Positions 1-8,106 of a stretch of DNA of 8,108 nucleotides are shown here, piece after piece. How positions within the stretch are numbered: the first letter of the stretch is position 1; each line of letters begins with the position of its first letter. The DNA is taken from positions 1 through 8,108 of the forward strand of contig JAKFXJ010000348.1 in NCBI GenBank assembly GCA_021731425.1. Reading direction: 5' to 3'. This DNA is from Limnohabitans sp. Its GTDB lineage: Bacteria > Pseudomonadota > Gammaproteobacteria > Burkholderiales > Burkholderiaceae_C. A program made the position numbers and the translations under genes. The notes under the pieces are model-generated. The model saw only the letters and a program-made list of their open reading frames with translations, ran no database searches and was not told where the DNA came from.

Positions 1-1
1 C

Positions 2-67
2 ACCCCTGCGAGCCACAGCATGACGGACATGCTGGCTTTGGCAAAGGAACTGGCCCAAGCGCCTTGA
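2..67 (+). CDS. 3' end of a converging plus-strand gene (partial, unidentified)
   Basis: An open frame enters from the left edge and ends at TGA (65-67). It gives 21 visible residues, ending in a helix-like tail that reads MTDMLALAKELAQAP. The mix of Ala, Leu, Lys and Glu is typical of a real C-terminal amphipathic helix. The stop lies 19 nt from the stop of the opposing minus-strand small gene, which is a normal convergent arrangement. The minus strand over these bases gives no comparably protein-like reading. The fragment is too short to name a family, and it could be a chance open frame. Confidence 0.4.
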   Translation, partial: TPASHSMTDMLALAKELAQAP

Positions 68-86
68 TGGGCGCTGAGCCCTTGCT

Positions 87-284
87 TCAAGCAGCGGGTG
101 TGGACGACTCTGTCGCGCCCGGCGCTGCTGTGTTGGCATCGCCCTCATCACCCTCGCCCTCGGACCCGTCCTCGGGCAGCAGGCCCGATTTGCGGTCGGA
201 CTTGGCCTTGAGCTTGTCTTCTTTTTTGCGCTTCTTGGCCAGTTCTTTCTGGCGCTTTTCGAATCCGTAGTTGGGTGTGGCCAA
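87..284 (-). CDS. Conserved small charge-polarised protein, 65 aa
   Basis: The function is unknown. The start is TTG (284-282), chosen because a near-perfect Shine-Dalgarno AAAAGGAG (290-297) sits 5 nt upstream and because the resulting N-terminus MATPNYGFEKRQKELAKK matches a pattern I recall from hypothetical proteins of Burkholderiales. Residues 9-32 are almost entirely Lys, Arg, Glu and Asp and should form a highly charged helix. Residues 38-49 are Glu/Asp/Gly-rich, and the tail is Ala/Ser/Thr/Pro-rich and probably disordered. There is no signal peptide, membrane segment or cysteine. The gene follows the DUF2189 gene by 49 nt and may be co-transcribed with it. Nucleic-acid or ribosome association would fit the basic half, but that is only inference from composition. 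Confidence 0.8.
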   Translation of the reverse strand: MATPNYGFEKRQKELAKKRKKEDKLKAKSDRKSGLLPEDGSEGEGDEGDANTAAPGATESSTPAA

Positions 285-300
285 GATGGCTCCTTTTATT

Positions 301-324
301 TAAGCTGCCCAATGTAACAGCTTA
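301..324. repeat. Inverted repeat between the DUF2189 gene and the small gene
   Basis: TAAGCTG (301-307) and CAGCTTA (318-324) are perfect 7-bp arms around a 10-base loop. They lie about 10 nt downstream of the DUF2189 stop and 4 nt upstream of the small gene's Shine-Dalgarno on the minus strand. The minus strand continues A-rich after the stem, with no T-run, so it does not look like a terminator for that strand. It may fold in the leader of the small gene or be chance. Confidence 0.4.
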
Positions 325-342
325 TTCAGGGCCTTATTCAGG
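321..342. repeat. Short tandem duplication over the DUF2189 stop codon
   Basis: CTTATTCAGG occurs at 321-330 and again at 333-342, a 10-base repeat with a 12-base period. On the minus strand the first copy read contains the last codons and TAA of the DUF2189 gene, and the second repeats them just downstream, giving a second TAA in the same frame. It looks like a small slippage duplication. Confidence 0.7.
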
Positions 343-1176
343 ACCCTCTTCCCACTCAACACTGCCCCGGTACGCATGCCAGCTGGCATACCCCAGCCAC
401 GGCCCGACCACAATGATGCCCAGCGCCCAAGGCCACAAGGCCACAAGCACCAACACGCTCAGCAGCAGGCCCCACAGCAGCATCACGCCTGGGTGCGAAA
501 AAACCACCCGCATGCTGGTGATCACTGCCGAGATGGCATCGGTGTCGCGGTCCAAAATCATGGGAATCGACACCACCGACAGGCCATAAACCAGCGCGGC
601 GAACACCCCACCAACTGCCAAGTAGACCATCAAGAATTCGAGGTTTTGTGGGTTGAACACCGCCTCGATCACCCCCGTGGTGGAGGGCATGCCGGTGTTG
701 AAGAAGACCGCAAAAACCACCAAGGATGCCCTGCCCCACAGCAGCTCCAGCACCATCAGCACCAGCACCAACATGGCCATGCTCTTGATGTGCTGGTCCC
801 AACACATCAAGGAACTGGACATCTCCGGCACTTCGCCCAGCTCGCGTTTGCGGCTGACCTCGTACAAGCCCATGGCCAAAAAAGGGCCGACCAGCAAACA
901 GCCCGAAACCAATGACAAGGTGTACTCGGGCTTGTGTTTGAACACCAAGGCCAGCACCTGCGCCATGCCCCAAAAGCACAGGCCATAAAACAGGCCAATG
1001 CCCGGGTGCTGGCGCATGTCCTTCAGGCCCCGCGCCAACCAACGAAAAGGATCGGCAAAGCCCAAGGGGCGCATGTGCGAGCGCGGCCCCACGGGTGGGG
1101 GTGGCACATAAGGCGTGGCCATGGTGGGCAGGTCCGATTCTTGAACCGCTTCAAGAGACTTGGCTTCGGCGTTCAT
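334..1176 (-). CDS. DUF2189 family integral membrane protein
   Basis: This is a 280-residue protein with a soluble, Pro-rich N-terminus (residues 20-35) and about six hydrophobic segments, roughly at 58-80, 86-106, 131-160, 180-207, 230-247 and 249-265. The block ADPFRWLARGLKDMRQHPG (41-59) before the first membrane segment and the DRDTDAISAV stretch (209-218) are what I recognise as typical of DUF2189, a predicted inner-membrane family with no established function. I chose ATG at 1176-1174. A TTG at 1200 would add eight residues, but it lies inside an inverted repeat. Neither start has a clear Shine-Dalgarno. The gene lies 125 nt downstream of metC and could have its own promoter. The family call is fairly firm, the exact start less so. 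Confidence 0.85.
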   Translation of the reverse strand: MNAEAKSLEAVQESDLPTMATPYVPPPPVGPRSHMRPLGFADPFRWLARGLKDMRQHPGIGLFYGLCFWGMAQVLALVFKHKPEYTLSLVSGCLLVGPFLAMGLYEVSRKRELGEVPEMSSSLMCWDQHIKSMAMLVLVLMVLELLWGRASLVVFAVFFNTGMPSTTGVIEAVFNPQNLEFLMVYLAVGGVFAALVYGLSVVSIPMILDRDTDAISAVITSMRVVFSHPGVMLLWGLLLSVLVLVALWPWALGIIVVGPWLGYASWHAYRGSVEWEEGPE

Positions 1177-1186
1177 GGGTCGATTG

Positions 1187-1212
1187 ATCTGAAAATACAA
1201 GGGTTTTCAGAT
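1187..1212. repeat. Perfect inverted repeat in the DUF2189 leader
   Basis: ATCTGAAAA (1187-1195) and TTTTCAGAT (1204-1212) are perfect 9-bp arms around an 8-base spacer. They lie 10 nt upstream of the ATG at 1176 on the coding strand. The repeat covers the alternative TTG start at 1200. It could be an operator for a dimeric regulator or an RNA hairpin limiting translation. As a terminator it would be AT-rich and poorly placed. Confidence 0.6.
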
Positions 1213-1274
1213 TACCCCCACCGGTAGCCTTTGACCAGTCAGGAAACCCCCAACTTCGCGTGTCTTAGGGCACC

Positions 1275-1296
1275 AAAGTGACCACTCTGTCACTTT
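1275..1296 (-). terminator. Possible terminator or operator after metC
   Basis: AAAGTGAC (1275-1282) and GTCACTTT (1289-1296) form a perfect 8-bp stem with a 6-base loop, starting 5 nt past the metC stop. On the minus strand the stem begins with AAA and ends with TTT, then GG, so the T-tract is only three bases. The position suits a metC terminator, but the short T-tract and symmetric arms also suit a protein-binding site for the downstream gene. Confidence 0.45.
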
Positions 1297-1301
1297 CGTG
1301 A

Positions 1302-2564
1302 TCAGGCCATGGGCAAATGCGCCTGCACGGCTTGATGCAGGTCAAGAATCAAGTCTTTGGCCGACTCCAGACCGGTCGAAAAACGGACCAGGGTGCCGGG
1401 CTTCAAATGGCCGGGCCAAGCCTGGCGCATCGAAGCGATGTCGTAGGGCACCACCAGGCTCACCGGGCCACCCCAGCTGTAGCCGATCTTGAAGAGTTTC
1501 AGGCCATCACAAAACGCGTCCACCTGGGCTTGGTTGAAACGGGCATCGATCATGACGCTGAACAGGCCCGCCGCCAGGCCCGTGCCCGGCTCGCGATCAC
1601 ACAGGGCTTGCCAATGGGCGTGGCCGGGTGCACCTTCAAAGGCCGGGTGCATGAGTTGAGCGCATTGGGGCTGGGTTTGCCACCAAGAAGCCAATGCACG
1701 GGCGGTCTGGTCGTGCGCTGTATAACGCAGCCCAATGCTGGGCAGAGAACGCAGCACAGTTTCGGCGTCGTTGGCTGCCACACCCAGGCCCAAACGCATG
1801 TGGCAGAGTTTGATTTGGAGGTGCAAAGCCGCGTCCCGCGTGATGACGCTGCCCATCAGCACGTCACCGCCGCCGCTGGGGTATTTGGTGAGCGCATGGG
1901 CGCTGATGTCCACGGCCAAGCTGCCCTCCCCGCCCGCGCCATCGCCATCACCCAGCAAATCAAAAGGTTTGAAGGCCAGGCCCGCGCCCCAGGTGTTGTC
2001 CAAGGCACACAAGACACCCCGCGCACGGCAGCGGCGCACCATCTCGGGCAAATCAGGAAACTCCATGCTCACCGAGCCGGGCGCTTCGAGCCACACCATA
2101 CGGGTGCTGGGTGTGATCTGGCGGGACAGGTCATCCGGGTCCATCGGGTCGTAAAAGCGGTGCGTGATGCCGAAGTGGCGCAACTCGCCATCGGCCAGCG
2201 CTTTGTTGGGACCGTAAGCGTTGTCCGGGATCAGGACTTCGTCGCCGGTTTTGAGCACCGCCAAAGCCACCAGGGCCAAAGCCGCCAAGCCGCTGGGCAC
2301 CAGCACACATTGCAGGCCGCCCTCCAAGCTGCTCAAACGCTCTTCCAGCAAATAGGTGGTGGGGGTGCCGTGCAGGCCGTAGGTATAAGCAGACTTGTCT
2401 TTCCATTCACGCTGGCGCATGTCGGCCACGGTGGGGAAATAAACGGTCGAGGCCTTGAACACCCCCGGCTGAGGGGCCTCAAACCCGTCAGGCGCGGTGT
2501 AGGGGTGGTGGATCAGACCTGTGGTGCTGGGCGCGGAGAGCGTTTTTGGCGTGTCGTTTTGCAT
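1302..2564 (-). CDS. metC: Cystathionine beta-lyase-like PLP enzyme (Cys/Met metabolism family)
   Basis: The protein has 420 residues and belongs to the fold-type I PLP enzymes of the Cys/Met metabolism family. It probably cleaves cystathionine to homocysteine, pyruvate and ammonia in methionine synthesis. Visible landmarks are YGLHGTPTTYLLEERL (62-77), which contributes to the active site and phosphate binding, the cofactor-ring aspartate in ALDNTW (Asp189), and the expected Schiff-base lysine in SAHALTKYPSGG (Lys227). The ending FSTGLES, a few dozen residues from the C-terminus, fits the substrate-carboxylate arginine region. A Gly/Asp-rich insertion lies at about 205-215, just before the lysine. 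ATG 2564 has AGGA at 2572-2575 with a 7-nt spacer. Length and the DNTW/TKY motifs favour beta-lyase over gamma-synthase, but close paralogues such as other C-S lyases cannot be ruled out from sequence reading alone. Confidence 0.88.
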   Translation of the reverse strand: MQNDTPKTLSAPSTTGLIHHPYTAPDGFEAPQPGVFKASTVYFPTVADMRQREWKDKSAYTYGLHGTPTTYLLEERLSSLEGGLQCVLVPSGLAALALVALAVLKTGDEVLIPDNAYGPNKALADGELRHFGITHRFYDPMDPDDLSRQITPSTRMVWLEAPGSVSMEFPDLPEMVRRCRARGVLCALDNTWGAGLAFKPFDLLGDGDGAGGEGSLAVDISAHALTKYPSGGGDVLMGSVITRDAALHLQIKLCHMRLGLGVAANDAETVLRSLPSIGLRYTAHDQTARALASWWQTQPQCAQLMHPAFEGAPGHAHWQALCDREPGTGLAAGLFSVMIDARFNQAQVDAFCDGLKLFKIGYSWGGPVSLVVPYDIASMRQAWPGHLKPGTLVRFSTGLESAKDLILDLHQAVQAHLPMA

Positions 2565-2581
2565 TCGGACATCCTAATGCA

Positions 2582-2605
2582 AACAGCCTCCGGAAGGAGG
2601 CTGTT
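2582..2605 (-). terminator. Strong hairpin, probable terminator of the purA/phosphoribosyltransferase operon
   Basis: AACAGCCTCC (2582-2591) and GGAGGCTGTT (2596-2605) are a perfect 10-bp stem closed by a 4-base loop. The hairpin lies 31 nt after the phosphoribosyltransferase stop and ends 17 nt before the metC start on the minus strand. The minus-strand 3' side reads CTGTTTGCATT, a short and impure T-tract, so termination may be partial. Because it also occupies most of the metC leader, it could modulate metC expression. Confidence 0.65.
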
Positions 2606-2636
2606 ACAGGTCAACTCAGGGAAAGTCCGAAGCGGA

Positions 2637-3161
2637 TCAGACGCGCCACTTTTCCATCAACTTTTCGGGGCGCATGTTGTCATACGGCTCGAAGGGCTGG
2701 TGGATCCAGGGGTTGGTGGGCAGGTCCTCGATCGAATAATCGGGCTTGAAGGTGGACACGCCTTTGGTCCAGATCACGGCTGTGCGCAGCTCGGTCACAG
2801 GCTTGTAGTTGTTCTTGAGCTGGTCCACCACCGCACGCAAGGTGTGGCCAGTGTCAGCCAGGTCGTCCACCAAGAGCACTTTGCCAGCGATCTCGCCTTT
2901 GGGCGTGGTGATGTAACGGGCAATGTCCAAGTGACCTTGCACCGTACCGGCTTCTGCGCGGTAAGAACTGGTGGACATGCTGGCCAAAGGCTTGTCGAAG
3001 ATGCGAGACAAGATGTCGCCTGGGCGCATGCCGCCACGAGCCAGGCAAAGGATGTTGTCAAATTCCCAGCCGGACTGGTGGATTTTGATCGCGAGTTTTT
3101 CGATCAGGTTGTGGTACTCGTCGTAGCTCACGTACAGGTGCTTGCCGTCTTCGGTCAACAT
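2637..3161 (-). CDS. Purine-type phosphoribosyltransferase (xanthine-guanine-like)
   Basis: The 174-residue cytoplasmic enzyme is a type I phosphoribosyltransferase. It would transfer the phosphoribosyl group of PRPP to a purine base for salvage. The PRPP-binding signature VLLVDDLADTGHTL spans 95-108, with the acidic pair Asp99-Asp100. The pyrophosphate loop CLARGGMRPG is at 39-48 and a flexible-loop SSYR is at 65-68. The C-terminal TNPWIHQPFE (149-158) resembles the base-binding hood TWIEQPW of E. coli Gpt, so xanthine, guanine or hypoxanthine is the likely substrate. The gene lies 51 nt after purA, which fits joint purine metabolism, and is followed by a strong hairpin. ATG 3161 has GGAG at 3170-3173 with an 8-nt spacer. 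The family is certain, but the base specificity is inferred. Confidence 0.88.
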   Translation of the reverse strand: MLTEDGKHLYVSYDEYHNLIEKLAIKIHQSGWEFDNILCLARGGMRPGDILSRIFDKPLASMSTSSYRAEAGTVQGHLDIARYITTPKGEIAGKVLLVDDLADTGHTLRAVVDQLKNNYKPVTELRTAVIWTKGVSTFKPDYSIEDLPTNPWIHQPFEPYDNMRPEKLMEKWRV

Positions 3162-3162
3162 G

Positions 3163-3173
3163 GGAGGAACTCC
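3163..3173 (-). promoter_or_regulatory. Ribosome binding site inside a small hairpin, phosphoribosyltransferase gene
   Basis: On the minus strand GGAG (3173-3170), the Shine-Dalgarno for the ATG at 3161, can pair exactly with CTCC (3166-3163) across a 3-base loop. The stem is only 4 bp, all GC-rich pairs, but it would cover the whole binding site. Weak structure; the site itself is convincing. Confidence 0.45.
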
Positions 3174-3187
3174 GTCAAAGGGTGGGT

Positions 3188-3206
3188 AAAAACTGGTCGG
3201 CTGACC
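3188..3206 (-). other. Weak hairpin plus T-run between purA and the phosphoribosyltransferase gene
   Basis: On the minus strand GGTC (3206-3203), a 4-base loop and GACC (3198-3195) are followed two bases later by five T residues (3192-3188). The arrangement resembles a terminator, but a 4-bp stem is too short to stop much transcription. At most it may cause pausing or partial polarity between purA and the next gene. Confidence 0.25.
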
Positions 3207-3212
3207 GCTGTA

Positions 3213-5719
<2,507 letters not shown>

Positions 5720-5860
5720 GAGGGGATGGGGGGATACGGTTAAAAACGAGATTTTACCGGGTTGAAAGGTGCATTTCCGGCAAAGAGATTGGCAAATTGT
5801 CCAAATCCAGTGGCTCGGCGAAAACGAAGCCTGGGTGGACTGGCGTTTGAGGTCCAGGCC
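5720..5860 (-). other. hisZ upstream gap (141 nt)
   Basis: This is the longest gap within the hflK to phosphoribosyltransferase cluster. On the minus strand it contains a good −10-like TAAAAT (5756-5751) 31 nt before the hisZ ATG, but no matching −35 at a normal distance. A run of five T residues (5746-5742) and a run of six C residues (5733-5728) follow. A hisZ-purA promoter here is plausible by position and only weakly supported by sequence. Confidence 0.3.
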
Positions 5861-6046
5861 TCAGGCCAAAAACCAGACCACCACCAAGCCAATCACCACC
5901 ATGAGCATGCCGAAAAACCGGATCTGCCCTTCCTGGAGTTGGAGCATTTGCTCGAACAGGCCGCGCCATCGGCGCGGCGAAATCATGGGCAACAAGCCCT
6001 CCAGGATGAGCATCAGGCCCAGAGCCGTCAGGAGGGAATCGAGCAA
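5861..6046 (-). CDS. DUF2065 family small inner-membrane protein
   Basis: The 61-residue protein has two hydrophobic segments (about 3-20 and 44-61) separated by a short charged loop containing SPRRWRGLFEQML (23-35). This is the DUF2065 pattern, and LILEGLLPMISPRRW lines up well with the LVLEGLGPMLYP region of E. coli YjeT. Its function is not established. I set the start at TTG 6046-6044, because the frame is closed by the hflC stop only two codons upstream and the start must fall before the first membrane segment. GGAAG (6057-6053), inside the last codons of hflC, serves as Shine-Dalgarno with a 6-nt spacer. The 3-nt gap from hflC suggests translational coupling and joint membrane function with HflK/HflC. 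Confidence 0.9.
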   Translation of the reverse strand: MLDSLLTALGLMLILEGLLPMISPRRWRGLFEQMLQLQEGQIRFFGMLMVVIGLVVVWFLA

Positions 6047-6049
6047 GAT

Positions 6050-6949
6050 TTACTTCCGGGCGGGTGCACCGCTCGGCGTGCCGCGCATGCCTTTGAAGAA
6101 CTCAGAACTGCCGGGGTCCAGCACCATCACGTCACCCTTGCTGTTAAAGCTGGATTTGTAGGCCTCTAAGCTGCGGTAGAACTGCGCAAATTGCGGGTCA
6201 CGACCAAAAGATTCGGCATACAAACGGGCCGCTTGGGCATCGCCCTCACCCTTGATCTTCTGGGCATCACGGTAGGCGTTGGCAATCGTCACCTCGCGCT
6301 GGCGGTCGGCGTCAGCGCGAATTTTTTCGCCCTCGGCACCACCGGTAGAACGCAGCTCGTTGGCCACCCGCTTGCGCTCGGCTTCCATACGGCGGTAAAC
6401 CGACTCGGTGATGGTGTCCACGTAGTCAGCACGGGTGATGCGCACATCCACCACGTCCACACCCCAAGGCTTGGCGCCCTTGACCACCACCAACACGGCG
6501 GCTTTGACATCGTCCATCAGCTCTTCGCGTTTGAGGGACAGCAACTCCTTAACGGTGCGCTTGTTGATCTCTTCCTGGAAAGCATTTCGAACAACGCGGT
6601 TGAGCTGGTTGGTGCCAGCCTTCTCGTCCAGGCCCACGTTGCGGATGTAGGCCTGTGGGTCGGTGATGCGCCAGCGCACATACCAGTCGATCACCACACG
6701 CTGCTTTTCAGCCGTGAGCATGGGCTCGTTGTCGGGGCTGTCCAGCGTCAGCAAGCGCTTGTCAATGTAATTGACGTTTTGCAGAGGGGGCGGCAACTTG
6801 AAATGCAAGCCCGGCTCGGTGATCACTTCCTTGATCTGACCCAAAGCGTAGACCACACCAAATTGGCGCTGGTCCACCACGAACAATGTAGAGCTGAGCA
6901 GTGCGAACACCACCAGCAAACTCGAAATCCACAATCCGATGCGATTCAT
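6050..6949 (-). CDS. hflC: HflC, FtsH protease modulator
   Basis: HflC is one of two SPFH/prohibitin-type subunits of the HflKC complex that encloses FtsH in the inner membrane and restrains its proteolysis. The 299-residue protein has an N-terminal membrane anchor (about 5-25), then the SPFH domain starting VVDQRQFGVVYALGQ (24-38) and running through WYVRWRITDPQAY (89-101), then a long charged coiled-coil helix rich in Glu, Arg and Ala (about 180-250). It ends with the typical block FYRSLEAYKSSF (257-268) and DVMVLDPGSSEFF (273-285). The tail from 287 is short and disordered. ATG 6949 lies 11 nt after hflK, with AGGAA (6961-6957) overlapping the hflK TAA, so the pair is probably translationally coupled and made in balanced amounts. 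Confidence 0.97.
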   Translation of the reverse strand: MNRIGLWISSLLVVFALLSSTLFVVDQRQFGVVYALGQIKEVITEPGLHFKLPPPLQNVNYIDKRLLTLDSPDNEPMLTAEKQRVVIDWYVRWRITDPQAYIRNVGLDEKAGTNQLNRVVRNAFQEEINKRTVKELLSLKREELMDDVKAAVLVVVKGAKPWGVDVVDVRITRADYVDTITESVYRRMEAERKRVANELRSTGGAEGEKIRADADRQREVTIANAYRDAQKIKGEGDAQAARLYAESFGRDPQFAQFYRSLEAYKSSFNSKGDVMVLDPGSSEFFKGMRGTPSGAPARK

Positions 6950-6960
6950 TGTTTTGTTCC

Positions 6961-8106
6961 TTATCGTGGATCGCGGCTACGCGAACGCTCGAGCTCTCGG
7001 GAGCGAGGGGTATCCACCGTGCCATTGCCGGCCGCATTGGCGGGTGTTGCGGGCACATCCAGGGCGGGTGGCGTCACTTGTGAAACCTGCTGCATGATTT
7101 TGTCGAGCGGCAAATACAAGAGGTTTGAGCCTTGCTTGCTGTCCACCAGTACCTTGGTCACGTTGCTGTAGATCTGCTGCATGGTGTCGGTGTACATGCG
7201 GTCGCGCATGACCTGAGGTGCCTTCTGGTACTCGGGCAAGATGCTCTTGAAGCGCTGCGCATCACCTTCGGCTTGCGCCACGATGCGTTCACGGTAAGCG
7301 TCGGCCTCTTCCTTCAAGCGCGAGGCAGCACCCACGGCGCGTGGCACCACGTCATTGGCGTAGGCTTGAGCTTCGTTTTTGGCGCGTTCACGCTCTTGTC
7401 CGGCTTTGAGCACATCGTCAAAAGCGGCTTGCACCTGCTCGGGCGGACGGACTCCGCCTTGCTGCAAGTTGATGCCCACCACCTCAATGCCCACCTTGTA
7501 GCGGTCGAGGATGGTCTGCATTTTTTCACGAACGCGGGGTGCAATCTGATCGCGCTCTTCGGCCAAGGCCGAGTCCATCTTCATCTTGCCGACCACCTCA
7601 CGCACAGCGGTCTCCGCGGACTGAACCACAGCTTCCGTGGGGTTGCGGCTCTCGAACAAATAAGCGCGTGCATCGTTCAAGCGGTACTGCACAGCGAACT
7701 TGATTTCAACGATGTTCTCGTCCTCGGTCAGCATCGCCGACTCGCGCAGGCCGGTGGCCTTGATGATGGTGTCGCGGCCAATGTCGACCGAACGGATCTG
7801 TGTCACAAACACCAGTTCGTGGCGCTGTACGGGGTAAGGCATGCGCCAGTTGAAACCCGCACCCACTGTGGAGTGGTATTTGCCGAACTGGGTGATGACG
7901 GCCTGCTGACCTTCTTGCACGATGAAGAAGCCCGTGGCCAACCAGACGAGCACGGCACCGCCCAAAATGACACCAATACCCAGGTTCTTGATGAAGGACG
8001 GGATTTCAGGGCCGCCCGAACCACCGCCGGAGCCGCCAGCGCCTTGAGGACGCTGCGGGCCGCCTTTGCCGCCAAAAATCTTACCCAGCTTGCGGTTGAA
8101 GTCACG
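6961..8106 (-). CDS. hflK: HflK, FtsH protease modulator (5' end outside window)
   Basis: HflK is the partner of HflC in the membrane cage around FtsH. The frame is open to the window edge, and 381 residues are visible. They begin RDFNRKLGKIFGGKGG, which is normal for a short distance after the true start, so roughly 20-40 codons are missing. In visible numbering there is a Gly/Pro-rich cytoplasmic linker (12-36), a membrane segment (about 42-64), the SPFH domain starting VQEGQQAVITQFGKY, TEDENIVEIKFAVQYRLND in its middle, and a long charged coiled coil rich in Ala, Glu and Arg. It ends in an Arg/Ser/Glu-rich tail. A TTG at 7965 lies within the membrane segment and is not the start. In related genomes hflX often lies upstream, here outside the window. 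Confidence 0.96.
   Translation of the reverse strand, partial: RDFNRKLGKIFGGKGGPQRPQGAGGSGGGSGGPEIPSFIKNLGIGVILGGAVLVWLATGFFIVQEGQQAVITQFGKYHSTVGAGFNWRMPYPVQRHELVFVTQIRSVDIGRDTIIKATGLRESAMLTEDENIVEIKFAVQYRLNDARAYLFESRNPTEAVVQSAETAVREVVGKMKMDSALAEERDQIAPRVREKMQTILDRYKVGIEVVGINLQQGGVRPPEQVQAAFDDVLKAGQERERAKNEAQAYANDVVPRAVGAASRLKEEADAYRERIVAQAEGDAQRFKSILPEYQKAPQVMRDRMYTDTMQQIYSNVTKVLVDSKQGSNLLYLPLDKIMQQVSQVTPPALDVPATPANAAGNGTVDTPRSRELERSRSRDPR
6971..7005. repeat. Two small inverted repeats at the 3' end of hflK
   Basis: TCGCG (6971-6975) and CGCGA (6980-6984) are perfect 5-bp arms around four bases. CGCTC (6986-6990) and GAGCG (7001-7005) form a second pair around ten bases. Both lie in the codons for the Arg-rich HflK tail. 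The first ends 9 nt before the hflK stop, close to the hflC ribosome binding site. They may be by-products of repeated Arg/Ser/Glu codons. Confidence 0.4.

Noticed and set aside
69..86. GGGC/GCCC hairpin between the two converging stops as a bidirectional terminator
   Set aside because: The stem is only 4 bp, with no T-run on either side.
356..1042. A 228-residue minus-strand open frame overlapping the DUF2189 gene in another frame
   Set aside because: The DUF2189 frame has coherent membrane segments. The other reading is a Gly/His/Arg-rich shadow.
2586..2614. A metC promoter with TTGACC (2614-2609) as −35
   Set aside because: The −35-like box is good, but at 17 bases' spacing the −10 position reads GGAGGC inside the hairpin stem, so no matching −10 exists.
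6191..7171. A 326-residue plus-strand open frame opposite hflC and the end of hflK
   Set aside because: It is antisense to two certain genes, is rich in His and Val from reversed codons, and has no plausible start signal.
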